Part shown: in pieces, positions 8,788 to 17,816 of the stretch | How positions within the stretch are numbered: the first letter of the stretch is position 1 | Layout: each line of letters begins with the position of its first letter | The notes under the pieces: generated by a model | Databases searched by the model: none | Seen by the model: the letters and a program-made list of their open reading frames with translations, nothing else | What the model was told of the DNA's origin: nothing | From: Baekduia soli | GTDB taxonomy: Bacteria; Actinomycetota; Thermoleophilia; Solirubrobacterales; Solirubrobacteraceae | Assembly (NCBI RefSeq): GCF_007970665.1 | Contig: NZ_CP042430.1 | Location: forward strand, 3,844,001 to 3,908,000 | DNA: 64,000 nucleotides | Reading direction: 5' to 3' | Program-made: the position numbers and the translations under genes

Positions 8788-9231
8788 TCAGGCGAGGTGG
8801 CGCTTGAGGATCGCGAGGGCCTCGCGGTAGCCCTCGACGCCCTGGCCGGCGACCGTCGCCACGCACAGGTCGCGGATGACGGAGACCCGGCGGAACTCCT
8901 CGCGGTGCTCGACGTCGGACAGGTGGACCTCCACGGCGGGCACGGCGGCGATCTCCAGCGCGTCGCGGATCGCCCATGCGTAGTGCGTCCAGGCGCCGGG
9001 GTTGAGGATGACGCCGTCGGCCAGGCCCTCGAGGCGGTGCAGGTGCCCGACGAACTCGCCCTCGCTGTTGGTCTGGAAGAAGCGCGGCTCGAGATCGAGC
9101 TCGTGGGCGAAGCCCTCGATCTGCTGCTCGAGCTGGTCGAAGGTGAGGTCGCCGTAGTGGGCGGCCGGGCGGCGCCCGAGCATGTCGAGGTTGACGCCGT
9201 GGACGATGTCGATGCGGTTGCGCGTGGTCAC
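8788..9231 (-). CDS. aroQ: Type II 3-dehydroquinate dehydratase
   Basis: 147 residues, normal for the type II enzyme that converts 3-dehydroquinate to 3-dehydroshikimate. Key sites are present: GRRPAAHYG (catalytic Arg and Tyr loop), NSEGE, NPGAWTHYAWAIRDAL with the catalytic His, VEVHLSDV and REEFRRVSV. The usual NGPNLN opening is changed to HGVNLD, so this is a divergent member. GTG 9231 overlaps the aroKB stop (GTGA), which fixes the start and indicates coupling. Confidence 0.9.
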   Translation of the reverse strand: MTTRNRIDIVHGVNLDMLGRRPAAHYGDLTFDQLEQQIEGFAHELDLEPRFFQTNSEGEFVGHLHRLEGLADGVILNPGAWTHYAWAIRDALEIAAVPAVEVHLSDVEHREEFRRVSVIRDLCVATVAGQGVEGYREALAILKRHLA

Positions 9232-10766
9232 GATGTGGCCGCCAACTCTCGCACGGCCAGCGCGACGTCGTCGTCGCCGACGGTCTCGCCGTGCACGACG
9301 TCGCCCGCGGCGCGGACCAGGACGAACGGCGTGCGGGCCTGTGAGGTGCGCTTCTTGTCCAGGCGCGTGGCGGCCAGCACGGCGTCGGCGTCGACGTCGG
9401 GCAGCGTCGTCGGCAGCCCGGCGGCGCCCAGCAGCCCCGCGACCTCCTCGCGCAGGTCGGGCAGGCCGCTGAGGCGCAGCGCGGCGAGCAGCCCCAGGCC
9501 CACGGCCTCCCCGTGGCGCAGCGTGCCGTAGCCCAGGACCGTCTCGAGCGCGTGGCCGACGGTGTGGCCGAGGTTGAGCACCTGGCGGCGACCGCCGTCG
9601 CGCTCGTCGGAGGCGACGACGGCGAGCTTCGTGCGCGCACAGGCCAGGATGACGTCGTCGTCGACCGGGCCGCCGGCCGCGATCGTCTCCCACAGCGGCC
9701 CGCCGGCGATGAGCGCGGTCTTGAGCACCTCCGCGTAGCCCGCGGCGTGCTCCTCGGGCGGCAGCGTGGCCAGCGTCGAGGTGTCGGCCAGCACGGCGGC
9801 GGGCTGGTGGTAGGCGCCGACGTAGTTCTTGGCCTCGGGCAGGTCGACCCCGGTCTTGCCGCCGTAGGCCGAGTCGACCTGGGAGACGATCGTCGTCGGG
9901 GCCTGCACGACGGGGATGCCGCGCTGGAAGCACGCGGCGCAGAACCCCGCGAGGTCGCCGACGACGCCGCCGCCGAGCGCGATGAGGTGGTCGGCGCGCG
10001 TCACGCCCTGGGCGACGAGCGCGTGCCAGACGCGCTCGGCCGTGGCCAGCGTCTTGTGCGCCTCGCCCGGCGGGATCTCGACGAGCCCGGCCAGCCCGTG
10101 CAGGGCGCCGACATGGTGCTCGGCCACGGCGGTGTCGGTCACGCACACCGCGCGCCCGGCCAGCGCGGTGCCCGCGCCGGGGGCCAGCGCCAGGGCCCCG
10201 CGCCCGACGAACACGGGGTACTCGCCCGAGGCGGCGTGCGCCCAGGCCAGGCGGGTGCCGGGCGGCGCGTCCTGGAGGGTGCGCAGCGCGCCGTCGGCCC
10301 GGGCGGCGACGTGGCGGTCGGCGGCCTCGGGCAGGAACGCGTCGGCCAGCGTCTCATAGCGCCGCAGGCGCCGGTCGTAGAGGGCCTCGAAGCCGGCACG
10401 GTCGCGCGCCAGCGGGCGGCCGTGGCCGGCGGCGCGCTGCCACGCCAGCTCGGCCGAGACCTCGACGAGCACGGTGGTGTGCCCCGCCAGCGCGGCGGCG
10501 ACCCGGTCGGAGAGCACGGTGCCGCCGCCGACGGAGACGACGAGGTCGTCGTCGCCGGACAGCAGGCGCAGCGCGGTCTCCTCCTCGGCGGCGCGGAAGA
10601 CCGCCTCGCCGTCGGTGTCGAAGACCTCCTGGATCGGGCGGCCGAAGTGGCGGCGCAGGAGGTCGTCGGTGTCGACGTGCTCGACGCCCCGGGCGGCCGC
10701 CAGCTCCCGGGCGAGGGTCGTCTTGCCCGCGCCCATGAAGCCGATGAAGACGGTCAGCCGCGCCAC
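9228..10766 (-). CDS. aroKB: Bifunctional shikimate kinase / 3-dehydroquinate synthase
   Basis: 512-residue fusion. Residues 1-165 are shikimate kinase, with P-loop GFMGAGKTT (9-17), DTDDLLRRHFG for shikimate binding and VSVGGG. Residues from about 170 are dehydroquinate synthase, with EAHKTL, GGGVVGDLAGFCA, the PTTIVSQVDSAYGGKTGV nucleotide and substrate motif, and the metal ligands in NLGHTVGHALE and RHGEAVGLG. One polypeptide thus does step 2 and step 5 of the shikimate pathway. An AroK-AroB fusion is also known in Thermotoga. The gene overlaps aroC by 13 bases and aroQ by 4. Confidence 0.95.
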   Translation of the reverse strand: MARLTVFIGFMGAGKTTLARELAAARGVEHVDTDDLLRRHFGRPIQEVFDTDGEAVFRAAEEETALRLLSGDDDLVVSVGGGTVLSDRVAAALAGHTTVLVEVSAELAWQRAAGHGRPLARDRAGFEALYDRRLRRYETLADAFLPEAADRHVAARADGALRTLQDAPPGTRLAWAHAASGEYPVFVGRGALALAPGAGTALAGRAVCVTDTAVAEHHVGALHGLAGLVEIPPGEAHKTLATAERVWHALVAQGVTRADHLIALGGGVVGDLAGFCAACFQRGIPVVQAPTTIVSQVDSAYGGKTGVDLPEAKNYVGAYHQPAAVLADTSTLATLPPEEHAAGYAEVLKTALIAGGPLWETIAAGGPVDDDVILACARTKLAVVASDERDGGRRQVLNLGHTVGHALETVLGYGTLRHGEAVGLGLLAALRLSGLPDLREEVAGLLGAAGLPTTLPDVDADAVLAATRLDKKRTSQARTPFVLVRAAGDVVHGETVGDDDVALAVRELAATS

Positions 10767-11920
10767 GCGATCCGCTCGCGGTAGCGCTCCACGGCCTCAC
10801 GGACGTCGTCGATGTGGTCGCCGCCGAACTTCTGGCGGTAGGCGTCGGCCAGCACGTAGGCCAGCATCGCCTCCCCCACGACGCCCGCGGCGGGCACCAC
10901 GCACGAGTCGGTGCGCTCGCGCAGCGCCTGCGCCGGCTCGTGGGTGGCGATGTCGACGGAGCGCAGCGGCTTGGTGAGCGTGGGGATCGGCTTCATCGCG
11001 ACGCGCACGTTGAGCGGCTGGCCGGTGGTCATGCCGCCCTCCAGCCCGCCGGCGTGGTTCGTCAGCCGGTGGTAGCCGCGCTCCTCGTCGTAGAAGATCT
11101 CGTCGTGGCTGTGGGACCCCGGGGCCGCCGCGAGGCCGAAGCCGTCGCCGAAGGCCACGCCCTTGGCGGCCTGGATCGAGCACAGCGCGCCGCCGATGCG
11201 CCCGTCGAGGCGCTCCTCCCAGCTGACGTGCGACCCCAGACCGGGGACCAGCCCGAAGGCGATGACCTCGAAGACGCCGCCGATCGACTCGTTGGCCTTG
11301 CGCTGCACGTTGATGTGCTTGACCATCGCCGCGCTGGCCTCGGGGTCCAGGCAGCGCACGGGGTCCTCGTCGACGCCGGCGAAGTCCGCGGGTGCGGGCG
11401 GGCCCTCGCGCGGAGCGGCGTGGACGTCGCCGATCTGGACGACGTGGCTGAGGACCTGCACGCCGACAGCGCCCAGGAACGCCTTGCACAGCGCGCCGCC
11501 GGCGACGCGCGCGGCGGTCTCGCGGGCGCTGGCGCGCTCGAGCACGTTGCGCACGTCGCTGAAGCGGTACTTCTGCACCCCGACGAGGTCGGCGTGCCCC
11601 GGGCGCGGCAGGTGGACCTCGGGCACGTCGGCGTCGACGGGCCAGGGGTTCATCCGCTCCTCCCAGTTGGCGTAGTCGCGGTTGGGGACCTGGAGGGCGA
11701 TCGGGCCGCCGAGCGTGCGGCCGTGACGCACGCCCGCGGTCACGTTGGCGTGGTCGCGCTCGATCTTCATGCGCCCGCCGCGGCCGTGGCCGAGTTGGCG
11801 GCGCGCCATGTCGCGGTCGATGGCCTCCTGCTCGAGCCCCAGGCCCGCCGGCAGGCCCTCGACGATGCAGGTCAGCCCGGGCCCGTGGGATTCCCCCGCG
11901 GTGATCAAGTTCAGCGCCAT
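10754..11920 (-). CDS. aroC: Chorismate synthase
   Basis: 388 residues, usual length. It converts EPSP to chorismate with reduced FMN. Recognisable stretches are GESHGPGL at residues 9-16, RRQLGHGRGGRM, the RASARETAARVAGGALCKAFL region, and GGLEGGMTTGQPL. It lies 24 bases downstream of the PilP-position gene, so pilus and aromatic genes share one run. TAGACT lies 10 bases before the ATG, hinting at an internal promoter for the aro part. Confidence 0.95.
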   Translation of the reverse strand: MALNLITAGESHGPGLTCIVEGLPAGLGLEQEAIDRDMARRQLGHGRGGRMKIERDHANVTAGVRHGRTLGGPIALQVPNRDYANWEERMNPWPVDADVPEVHLPRPGHADLVGVQKYRFSDVRNVLERASARETAARVAGGALCKAFLGAVGVQVLSHVVQIGDVHAAPREGPPAPADFAGVDEDPVRCLDPEASAAMVKHINVQRKANESIGGVFEVIAFGLVPGLGSHVSWEERLDGRIGGALCSIQAAKGVAFGDGFGLAAAPGSHSHDEIFYDEERGYHRLTNHAGGLEGGMTTGQPLNVRVAMKPIPTLTKPLRSVDIATHEPAQALRERTDSCVVPAAGVVGEAMLAYVLADAYRQKFGGDHIDDVREAVERYRERIAWRG

Positions 11921-11944
11921 GCGGCGCTGAAGTCTATGAGGCGG

Positions 11945-12957
11945 CTACGGCTGGGGGCTGGCGGGCACCGTCGGGACCGTCGAGGTGGTCTGCTCGGCGG
12001 CCGGGCCGGCGGCGGCCTTGGCCACGCTGCTGGGCAGGTTGGCCGCATCCACGTGCACGGCCGGGTCCTTCGCCACCAGCACGCCGAGGCTGCGGGAGTA
12101 GTCCCACCCGGCCAGAGCGGCGGGGTCCTGGACGGCGAGCTGGCGCAGGAAGTCCCGGCCCGCCGCGGACTCTCGGGCGCGGGCGCGGGCGGCTGACGCC
12201 GCCGTGGCCGCCTTGACCTTCGCGATCCCGGTCAGCTCGAGCTCGTACTGGACCACGCCGGCGGTCCCGCTGCCGAGATCGAAGAACTCGACGTCGCCCT
12301 TCTTGAGCTCGATCTCCTGGCACACCGAGGCCGACGGCTTGCACGTGCCGTCACCCGTGGCCACGGCGTCGGATGAGACGAGGAAGACCGCGGTCTTCTG
12401 GTCGGCCTTGACACCGAGGAACACGAAGAAGGGATTGTCGGCCGACGGCAGCGGCGTCAGCCGTGCCAGATCGGGGTAGCTCTTCTGTGCGCCGTCCTCG
12501 CCGAACCGGACGCTCACCCTGAACGTCTCGTTGGTCGGCGTCGTGGGCGTCGTCGCCGGCGGGATCGGGGTCGGGGTCGGCTTCGACGGCGTGGCGCCGC
12601 CCGTGCTCGACGTGCCGGGCGCCGGCGGCCGGCTGGTTGTCGGGGCCGACTGCGTCGGCTGCGTCACGGGCTTCGGCACGTGGTGCTGGACAAAGGGGTT
12701 GCGCAGCGTTCCGGCCCGCTGGACCTGCCCGCCGCCTGCTGCTCGAGGCTGATGACCTGCTCGCGAGCGGCGTCCGGGCGGTTGGCGAGGCCGGCCGCCG
12801 CGCCACCCTTGGTGGTGGGGACGACATCGGCCGCGTGGTTGGAGTCGCGCCCGACGACGACGGGCACCGCGACGAGCGCGATCAGGAGCGCGACCGACAC
12901 GGGCCACAGCTTCTTCTCGACGAGGTCGTGCAGGACGTTGCGAAGGAAGCTCATCAC
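11945..12957 (-). CDS. Pilus assembly protein in the PilP position, frameshifted
   Basis: Begins with a cytoplasmic end and one membrane segment (LWPVSVALLIALVAVPVVV), then a Pro/Thr-rich linker and a soluble domain (ETFRVSVRFGEDGAQKSYPDLARLTPLPSADNPFFVFLGV) whose layout suits a pilus alignment protein. The N-terminal and C-terminal parts are in different frames; the switch lies at a CCC run near 12728-12730, and one extra base joins LEQQAAG to QVQRAGTLRNPF in frame. Restored length is about 337 residues. GTG 12957 overlaps the pilO stop. The gene follows pilM-pilN-pilO, which is why I call it PilP-position; sequence similarity to PilP itself is not evident. Confidence 0.65.
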
Positions 12958-13691
12958 TTGTTCCCGATCAGGCTGGCCGTCACCGGCGTTGTGGCGGTCG
13001 AGGAGGTCCCGGAGGCAGGGATCGTGGCGCCCGCCGTCAGACCCTCGTCGGTCGGAAGCAGGTAGGCGGTGACGGCGACGTTCGCATCGATCTGCGGGAA
13101 GCCCTTGGGGCCGGCGGTGAGGCTCACTCCGTCGACCGTGAGGAGGCGGCCCTTGACCGCAATGCTCTTGCCGTCGACCGAGGTGAGGTCGTCAAGGGAC
13201 TTCAGGAACCGCTGCATGTTGAAGAACGATCCGTTGAAGTCGAATGAGAACGGCATCGTCGGGAAGCCCGCAGCCCCGACGGTGGCACCCGGGGGCAGGA
13301 CGCTGGGCGAGGTCGTCGACGTGAGCCCGGCCGTTGAGGCCGCCGGTGCCGCCGCGACGGCGCCGCTGTTGAGCTTGATCGTGCGGAAGTCGACGTGGTG
13401 GTCGTGGGCCGTGTGCTCGAGCTGGTAGACGAGCGACGGGACGTCAGCGTCGACAGGAACGGACTTGCCGAGCCGCACCACCGTGGTGTAGTCGGCTGCG
13501 TAGTGCCGCTTGGCGGCCTGGCCGCTGGCCAGACTGGCCCGAGCGGTGTCGAGTCGCTGCTGGGCCGAGGTCACCTGCACGGTGACGTCGGACGCCTCCT
13601 TGCGCCGGGGCGACAGGATGAGCATCCAGAACGCCGCAGTGAGGGCGAGGAGGCCCACGACGATCAGGACGGTGCGGTCACGCGCGGTCAC
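12954..13691 (-). CDS. pilO: Type IV pilus inner-membrane alignment protein PilO
   Basis: 245 residues. One N-terminal membrane segment (RTVLIVVGLLALTAAFWMLIL), then a coiled-coil stretch (VQVTSAQQRLDTARASL) and an alpha/beta domain ending in FDFNGSFFNMQRFLKSLDDL, the usual layout of PilO. With PilN and PilM it forms the complex that links the pilus motor to the assembly platform. GTG 13691 overlaps the pilN stop and its own stop overlaps the next start, so it is tightly coupled. Confidence 0.85.
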   Translation of the reverse strand: MTARDRTVLIVVGLLALTAAFWMLILSPRRKEASDVTVQVTSAQQRLDTARASLASGQAAKRHYAADYTTVVRLGKSVPVDADVPSLVYQLEHTAHDHHVDFRTIKLNSGAVAAAPAASTAGLTSTTSPSVLPPGATVGAAGFPTMPFSFDFNGSFFNMQRFLKSLDDLTSVDGKSIAVKGRLLTVDGVSLTAGPKGFPQIDANVAVTAYLLPTDEGLTAGATIPASGTSSTATTPVTASLIGNK

Positions 13692-14527
13692 GGGGTGGTC
13701 CCTCCGGTGGCTGCGGGGGTCGAGGTGTTGGGCTTGGGCGCCGGCGGGGTGGCCGCCGTGGCCGAGGACGTCGCCGGCAGCGCCGTGGACGCCGAGCTGG
13801 ACGACGCCGTCACGGCGGCAGGCGTCGTGACGCTCGCCGGCACCGCCGGGGTCGACTCGTAGAAGACGACCATGGTGAACTGGGGGAAGTGGCTGTGGCC
13901 GTTGCGGCAGTCCGCGCCGCCGCCGCTGCCGCCGGACGCTCCGGCGCCGGTGTTGCTCGCCGCCACCTTCTGCGAAGAGTCCAGCGCCACGCTCTGCACC
14001 CCGTCGATGAGGCGCAGGCGGGTCATCATGCGGGCCACCGACGCCTGGCTGGTGGTGCACCCGGCCACCACGATGGCCGGCACGGGAAGTGCCGTGCGCA
14101 GGGACGAGCCGCCGGCGCCCCCGGAGCCACCGCCCAGGTTGACCCCCGGCGACGTGGTCCCGGTGATCGAGGTCAGCCAGGCGTTGCGCGGCACGACACG
14201 AGCCAGCTCGCGCAGCGAGTGCGCCCAGTCGAACCGGCTGTTGGCCAGCTGGGTGACGGTGGCGACGCGCTTGGCGCGCAGGGAGGTGAACCTGGTGTAG
14301 TTCGTGAGCGCGGGCAGCTGGGCCTCGGCGGCCTCGGCCTGTCGTGTGACCGACGCCAGCTGGCTCTTCTTGTCGTTGACCGACTTGCCGGAGATGACGT
14401 AGGCGGTGGCCATGACGACGAGCAGTGCCAGCGCACCGATCAGGATGTAGGCGCCGCCGCCGGAGCGGCCTGCGGTCCCGCCGGAGCCGCGCTGCTGCTC
14501 GGCGGGGATGAGGTTGACGGCCCTCAT
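13688..14527 (-). CDS. pilN: Type IV pilus assembly protein PilN
   Basis: 279 residues. The opening MRAVNLIPAEQQ contains the NLIP motif by which PilN docks into PilM. A membrane segment (YILIGALALLVVMATAYVI) and a coiled coil follow, then a periplasm-side domain. Unlike proteobacterial PilN it ends in a long low-complexity Ser/Thr/Ala/Pro tail (about 50 residues). Position between pilM and pilO, with 4-base overlaps on both sides, supports the call. Confidence 0.9.
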   Translation of the reverse strand: MRAVNLIPAEQQRGSGGTAGRSGGGAYILIGALALLVVMATAYVISGKSVNDKKSQLASVTRQAEAAEAQLPALTNYTRFTSLRAKRVATVTQLANSRFDWAHSLRELARVVPRNAWLTSITGTTSPGVNLGGGSGGAGGSSLRTALPVPAIVVAGCTTSQASVARMMTRLRLIDGVQSVALDSSQKVAASNTGAGASGGSGGGADCRNGHSHFPQFTMVVFYESTPAVPASVTTPAAVTASSSSASTALPATSSATAATPPAPKPNTSTPAATGGTTP

Positions 14528-15582
14528 GCGTGCGCGGCCTCCTCGACGGCCAGTCCGGCCGCGATCGTGAGCAGATGGGGATCCAAGCCGTCCGGCGTGC
14601 CTTCGACGGGGATGCAGTCCACCGGCATGCCGAGCTCGGCGGCGAGGGCGTCGCCGAAGCCCTGTACCCCTGCCGCAGCACCGGTCAGCACCGCACGCTC
14701 GACGCGCGGGCTCATGCCGTCCTGGGCATGGTGGAAGTCGAGCGAGTTGCGGACCTCGCCACCGATGCGACGTACGCCATCGAGCAGCACCGTTCGGGCC
14801 TCCTCGGCGATCTCATCGTGGTCGTCGGAGGTCATCTCGCTCACCGGCGTGACCAGGCCGACGTGGCGGAGCCAGCCGCGTGCATGCGCCAGCGTGAGGC
14901 CCTTGCGCTCCGCAAGCTCGATCGCGATCGACTCAAGTCCACCACCGACGACGCGCGTGAACAGGCACATCGTGCCCTCGGCGACCGCGAGGTTCGTGAG
15001 CCCACCGACCGACAGGTAGAGCACCGGCTCGGGCTCCTCCGTGGCCGTCGGGCGATACAGCGCACGGATCATGGCGAACGCGGAGAGGTCGACGCCCTCG
15101 GGCTTGAGCCCGGCCGCCTTGCAGGCCGCCAGGACCTTGTCGACCATCTCGCGGCGGGCCGCGACGAGCAGAACGCGCAGGCGCCGGCCGTGGTCGGTGT
15201 CGACGATGTCCAGCGGCTGGAAGTCGAGGACCGCGCTGTCCAGCGGCATCGGGATCTGGTCCTCGGCCTGGAAGCGGACGGCCGCCTCGAGCTCCTTGCG
15301 ATCCTCGATCGGGGGAAGCTCCAGGACGCGAACCACGATCTTCTGGTTGGCGATCCCGATGCGGACCTTCTTGTCGAGGCCCTTGTTCTCGCGGTAGAGC
15401 GAGCGGAGGGCCTCGGCGAGGCCGGCGACGTCGTTGACCTCGCCGTCGCGGATGATGCCGGTCTCCAGAGGGACCACCGCGGCGTGCTTCACCGAGATGT
15501 GACCGTTGACGGTCACCGCGGCGGCGTGGATGGCGGAGGGCTCGATCTCGAGCCCGACGATGGTGGGTGCGCGCTTGGCCAT
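14524..15582 (-). CDS. pilM: Type IV pilus actin-like ATPase PilM
   Basis: 352-residue actin/FtsA-like protein on the cytoplasmic side of the pilus platform. Seen: the N-terminal phosphate-1 strand VGLEIEPSAIHAAAV, ELPPIEDRKELEAAVRFQAEDQIPMPL typical of PilM, and the nucleotide region LTGAAAGVQGFGDALA. ATG 15582 is the first in-frame start that keeps a normal PilM beginning (MAKRAPTIVGLEI); the longer frame upstream has no family support. The pilN start overlaps its stop. Confidence 0.92.
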   Translation of the reverse strand: MAKRAPTIVGLEIEPSAIHAAAVTVNGHISVKHAAVVPLETGIIRDGEVNDVAGLAEALRSLYRENKGLDKKVRIGIANQKIVVRVLELPPIEDRKELEAAVRFQAEDQIPMPLDSAVLDFQPLDIVDTDHGRRLRVLLVAARREMVDKVLAACKAAGLKPEGVDLSAFAMIRALYRPTATEEPEPVLYLSVGGLTNLAVAEGTMCLFTRVVGGGLESIAIELAERKGLTLAHARGWLRHVGLVTPVSEMTSDDHDEIAEEARTVLLDGVRRIGGEVRNSLDFHHAQDGMSPRVERAVLTGAAAGVQGFGDALAAELGMPVDCIPVEGTPDGLDPHLLTIAAGLAVEEAAHA

Positions 15583-15693
15583 GATCTCAGGACAGTGGTT
15601 CGACGGGGACGGTCGTGGGCTGAAGGACACGCCCCGACACCCTCGGTTGTTCGTCCAAAGGGGCCGGTGCTTGAGGGCCGTCGGCCCCGGCGC

Positions 15694-16449
15694 CTAGAAG
15701 CGGTCCAGGTAGCCGTTGACGATCGCGTCGCCGGCGAACAGTGCGATCAGCGCGCCGGCGGCCATGAAGGGTCCGAACGGCACCTTGGCGCGCCGCCCCT
15801 CCGAGACGCCCTTGCTGGCGACGATCGCCGCGCCGACCACGACGCCGAGGATCAGCGCGATGAACAGCGCGGGCACCACCAGGCGGCCCAGGTACAGGCC
15901 GAGCACGCCGGCGAGCTTGACATCGCCCATCCCCATGCCCTTGTTGTGGATGAGCGCGGGCAGGTAGAAGAACAGCAGGGCGCCGGCCCCGGCCGCGAGC
16001 TGCTCGGGCAGGTGTGAGGGCTCGAGCACGGCGCCGAGCGCGACCGCCAGGATCGCCGCCGGGCCGGTGAGCCGGTTCGGGATGATCTTGTGGTCGAGAT
16101 CGATGACCGCGATCGGGACGAGGAACGTCACCAGCACGAGCCCCAGCACCAGCTGCAGCGTGTCGTCGCCCTTGACGGCGACGACGAGCACGTAGAGCGC
16201 GGCGGTGATCGCCTCGACGATCGGATATCGGGCCGAGATCCGCTCGGCGCAGCCGCGGCAGCGTCCGCGCAGCAGCAGCCACGAGATCACGGGGATGTTG
16301 TCGTACGGGCGCACGGGCGTGTCGCATCCTGGGCACTTGGAGCGCGGGCGCACGAGGGACTCGCGGCGCGGTAGGCGCCATGAGACGACGTTGAGGAACG
16401 AGCCGATGATCAGGCCGAGGAGCGCGGCCGGCGCGAGCGCGGGAACCAT
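15694..16449 (-). CDS. pilD: Prepilin peptidase / N-methyltransferase
   Basis: 251 residues, polytopic A24-family aspartic protease that trims and methylates prepilins. It has the N-terminal GSFLNVVSWRLPRRES motif, the two zinc CxxC pairs (KCPGCDTPVRPYDNIPVISW and GRCRGC), and the catalytic aspartates in AVIDLDHKIIPN and GMGMGDVKL. All the prepilin-like proteins just upstream are its expected substrates. A 111-base gap separates it from pilM. Confidence 0.94.
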   Translation of the reverse strand: MVPALAPAALLGLIIGSFLNVVSWRLPRRESLVRPRSKCPGCDTPVRPYDNIPVISWLLLRGRCRGCAERISARYPIVEAITAALYVLVVAVKGDDTLQLVLGLVLVTFLVPIAVIDLDHKIIPNRLTGPAAILAVALGAVLEPSHLPEQLAAGAGALLFFYLPALIHNKGMGMGDVKLAGVLGLYLGRLVVPALFIALILGVVVGAAIVASKGVSEGRRAKVPFGPFMAAGALIALFAGDAIVNGYLDRF

Positions 16450-16511
16450 GTCCCAGTTGTCGGCACCTGGCCGGCCGGCTTGACGGACGCGCGTCTGACG
16501 GGACGGGCGTG

Positions 16512-17816
16512 CTAGGCGCCCGGCTGGATCTCGCGCCAGCTGTTCTGGATGATGCCCGCGGCCGCGAGGCTCTTGACGGCGTCGTAGCCGTGGTCGTCGA
16601 ACCTGATGTTCAGCCCGCTCTCGCCGGCGTCCATCCGCCCGGGGCCGTCGATGATGACGCCGCCGTTGATGAGCGTGTTGCCGCTGGTCGTGATCAGCGA
16701 GGCGCTCGACTGCGGCGCCGATCCCAGCGTCGGCGGCACGCCCATGTTGGCGTGATAGATCACGCCGTTGAAGACGGTGGTGCCGCCGAGCGTGAGGGTG
16801 GAATTGGCGTTGAGGAAGATCAGGAAGCCGGGGTCCGCGACGCTGTTCCACGTCACGTTGCCCGTGTAGCTGCAGTTGCCGGTGGTGTCAACGACGACGA
16901 CGTTTCCGGCCAACGAGCCGGGGCAACCGGTGTAATACGTCGACTCGGCCTTCGCGGTGTTGATGAAGCGGGTGATCTGGTCCTGGGTGAACACCGGCGC
17001 CGAGCTGTAGCCCTCGACGTGTGACTGGAAGCCGCTGATCTGGTTGTTGAGCAGGCTGTTCCACGCTGTGGTGGTCTGTGTCGGCGCGCGCCCCAGCGGC
17101 TGGCCCATGCACGGGGTCGAACCGGACTCCGCCGGCCCGCCGGACCCAGCCGTTGCCGGCACCGTGCAGCGGACCGCGACGATACCGCCGTTGGACTGGA
17201 TGATCGGACCATTGTGCTGGCCGTTGTTCTCGATGGTCAACGCCCCGGTGATCAGCGCCGCGTGCGGCACCGACTCCGCCTGCGTCTGCTCTTGGACGAG
17301 CGACACGATGACGCGCGTGTGACCGCGGACGGTCGCCTCCGCGCGAACCCAGACCCTGCCGTCGTTGTTGGCGTCACAGCCGCACTGGGTTCCGATGCGA
17401 GAGTCGGCGAAGTACCCGTCCAGGCTGCCGCTGTTGTCGTACACGTTGGTCTTCCACGTGATCGCCACGTTGCTGTCGGCGCCGGGCACCAGCGTGGTCA
17501 GCTCGCTCGCGCTGGGGCAGAACGCCCCGCCGGGGCACGGCATGAAGCCGACGACCGCGTTCGTCGACCCGTCGGGGTTCTGGCCGTTCATGCCCGACCA
17601 GTGATGCGAGATCTGGGTGATCTGGGCGTTGAGCGCGGCCTCGGAGACGTTGAAGGCCGTCTCGCGCTGACGCTGGCTGGCCGTCAGCTTTGACTGTCCG
17701 TCCACGAAGGTCATGGCGCCGAGGCCGAGGGCCAGCATGAACGCCATGAGCACCACGGCGATGACGAGCGCGATGCCGTCTTCTCCGGAAAGCCGGCGGA
17801 TACGAGTGTCGGTCAT
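16512..17816 (-). CDS. PilX-like minor pilin / pilus-associated protein
   Basis: 434 residues. The N-terminus (GEDGIALVIAVVLMAFMLALGLGAMTFVDGQ) is a PilX-type signal-anchor with the G-I/A cleavage environment of non-classical prepilins. The large remainder is Ser/Asn/Gly-rich and has six to eight cysteines in two clusters (FMPCPGGAFCP, GTQCGCDANNDG), suggesting a disulfide-stabilised surface domain. It starts in an ATGA overlap with the PKD-bearing minor pilin. Likely part of the pilus tip or priming complex; exact role unknown. Confidence 0.75.
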   Translation of the reverse strand: MTDTRIRRLSGEDGIALVIAVVLMAFMLALGLGAMTFVDGQSKLTASQRQRETAFNVSEAALNAQITQISHHWSGMNGQNPDGSTNAVVGFMPCPGGAFCPSASELTTLVPGADSNVAITWKTNVYDNSGSLDGYFADSRIGTQCGCDANNDGRVWVRAEATVRGHTRVIVSLVQEQTQAESVPHAALITGALTIENNGQHNGPIIQSNGGIVAVRCTVPATAGSGGPAESGSTPCMGQPLGRAPTQTTTAWNSLLNNQISGFQSHVEGYSSAPVFTQDQITRFINTAKAESTYYTGCPGSLAGNVVVVDTTGNCSYTGNVTWNSVADPGFLIFLNANSTLTLGGTTVFNGVIYHANMGVPPTLGSAPQSSASLITTSGNTLINGGVIIDGPGRMDAGESGLNIRFDDHGYDAVKSLAAAGIIQNSWREIQPGA

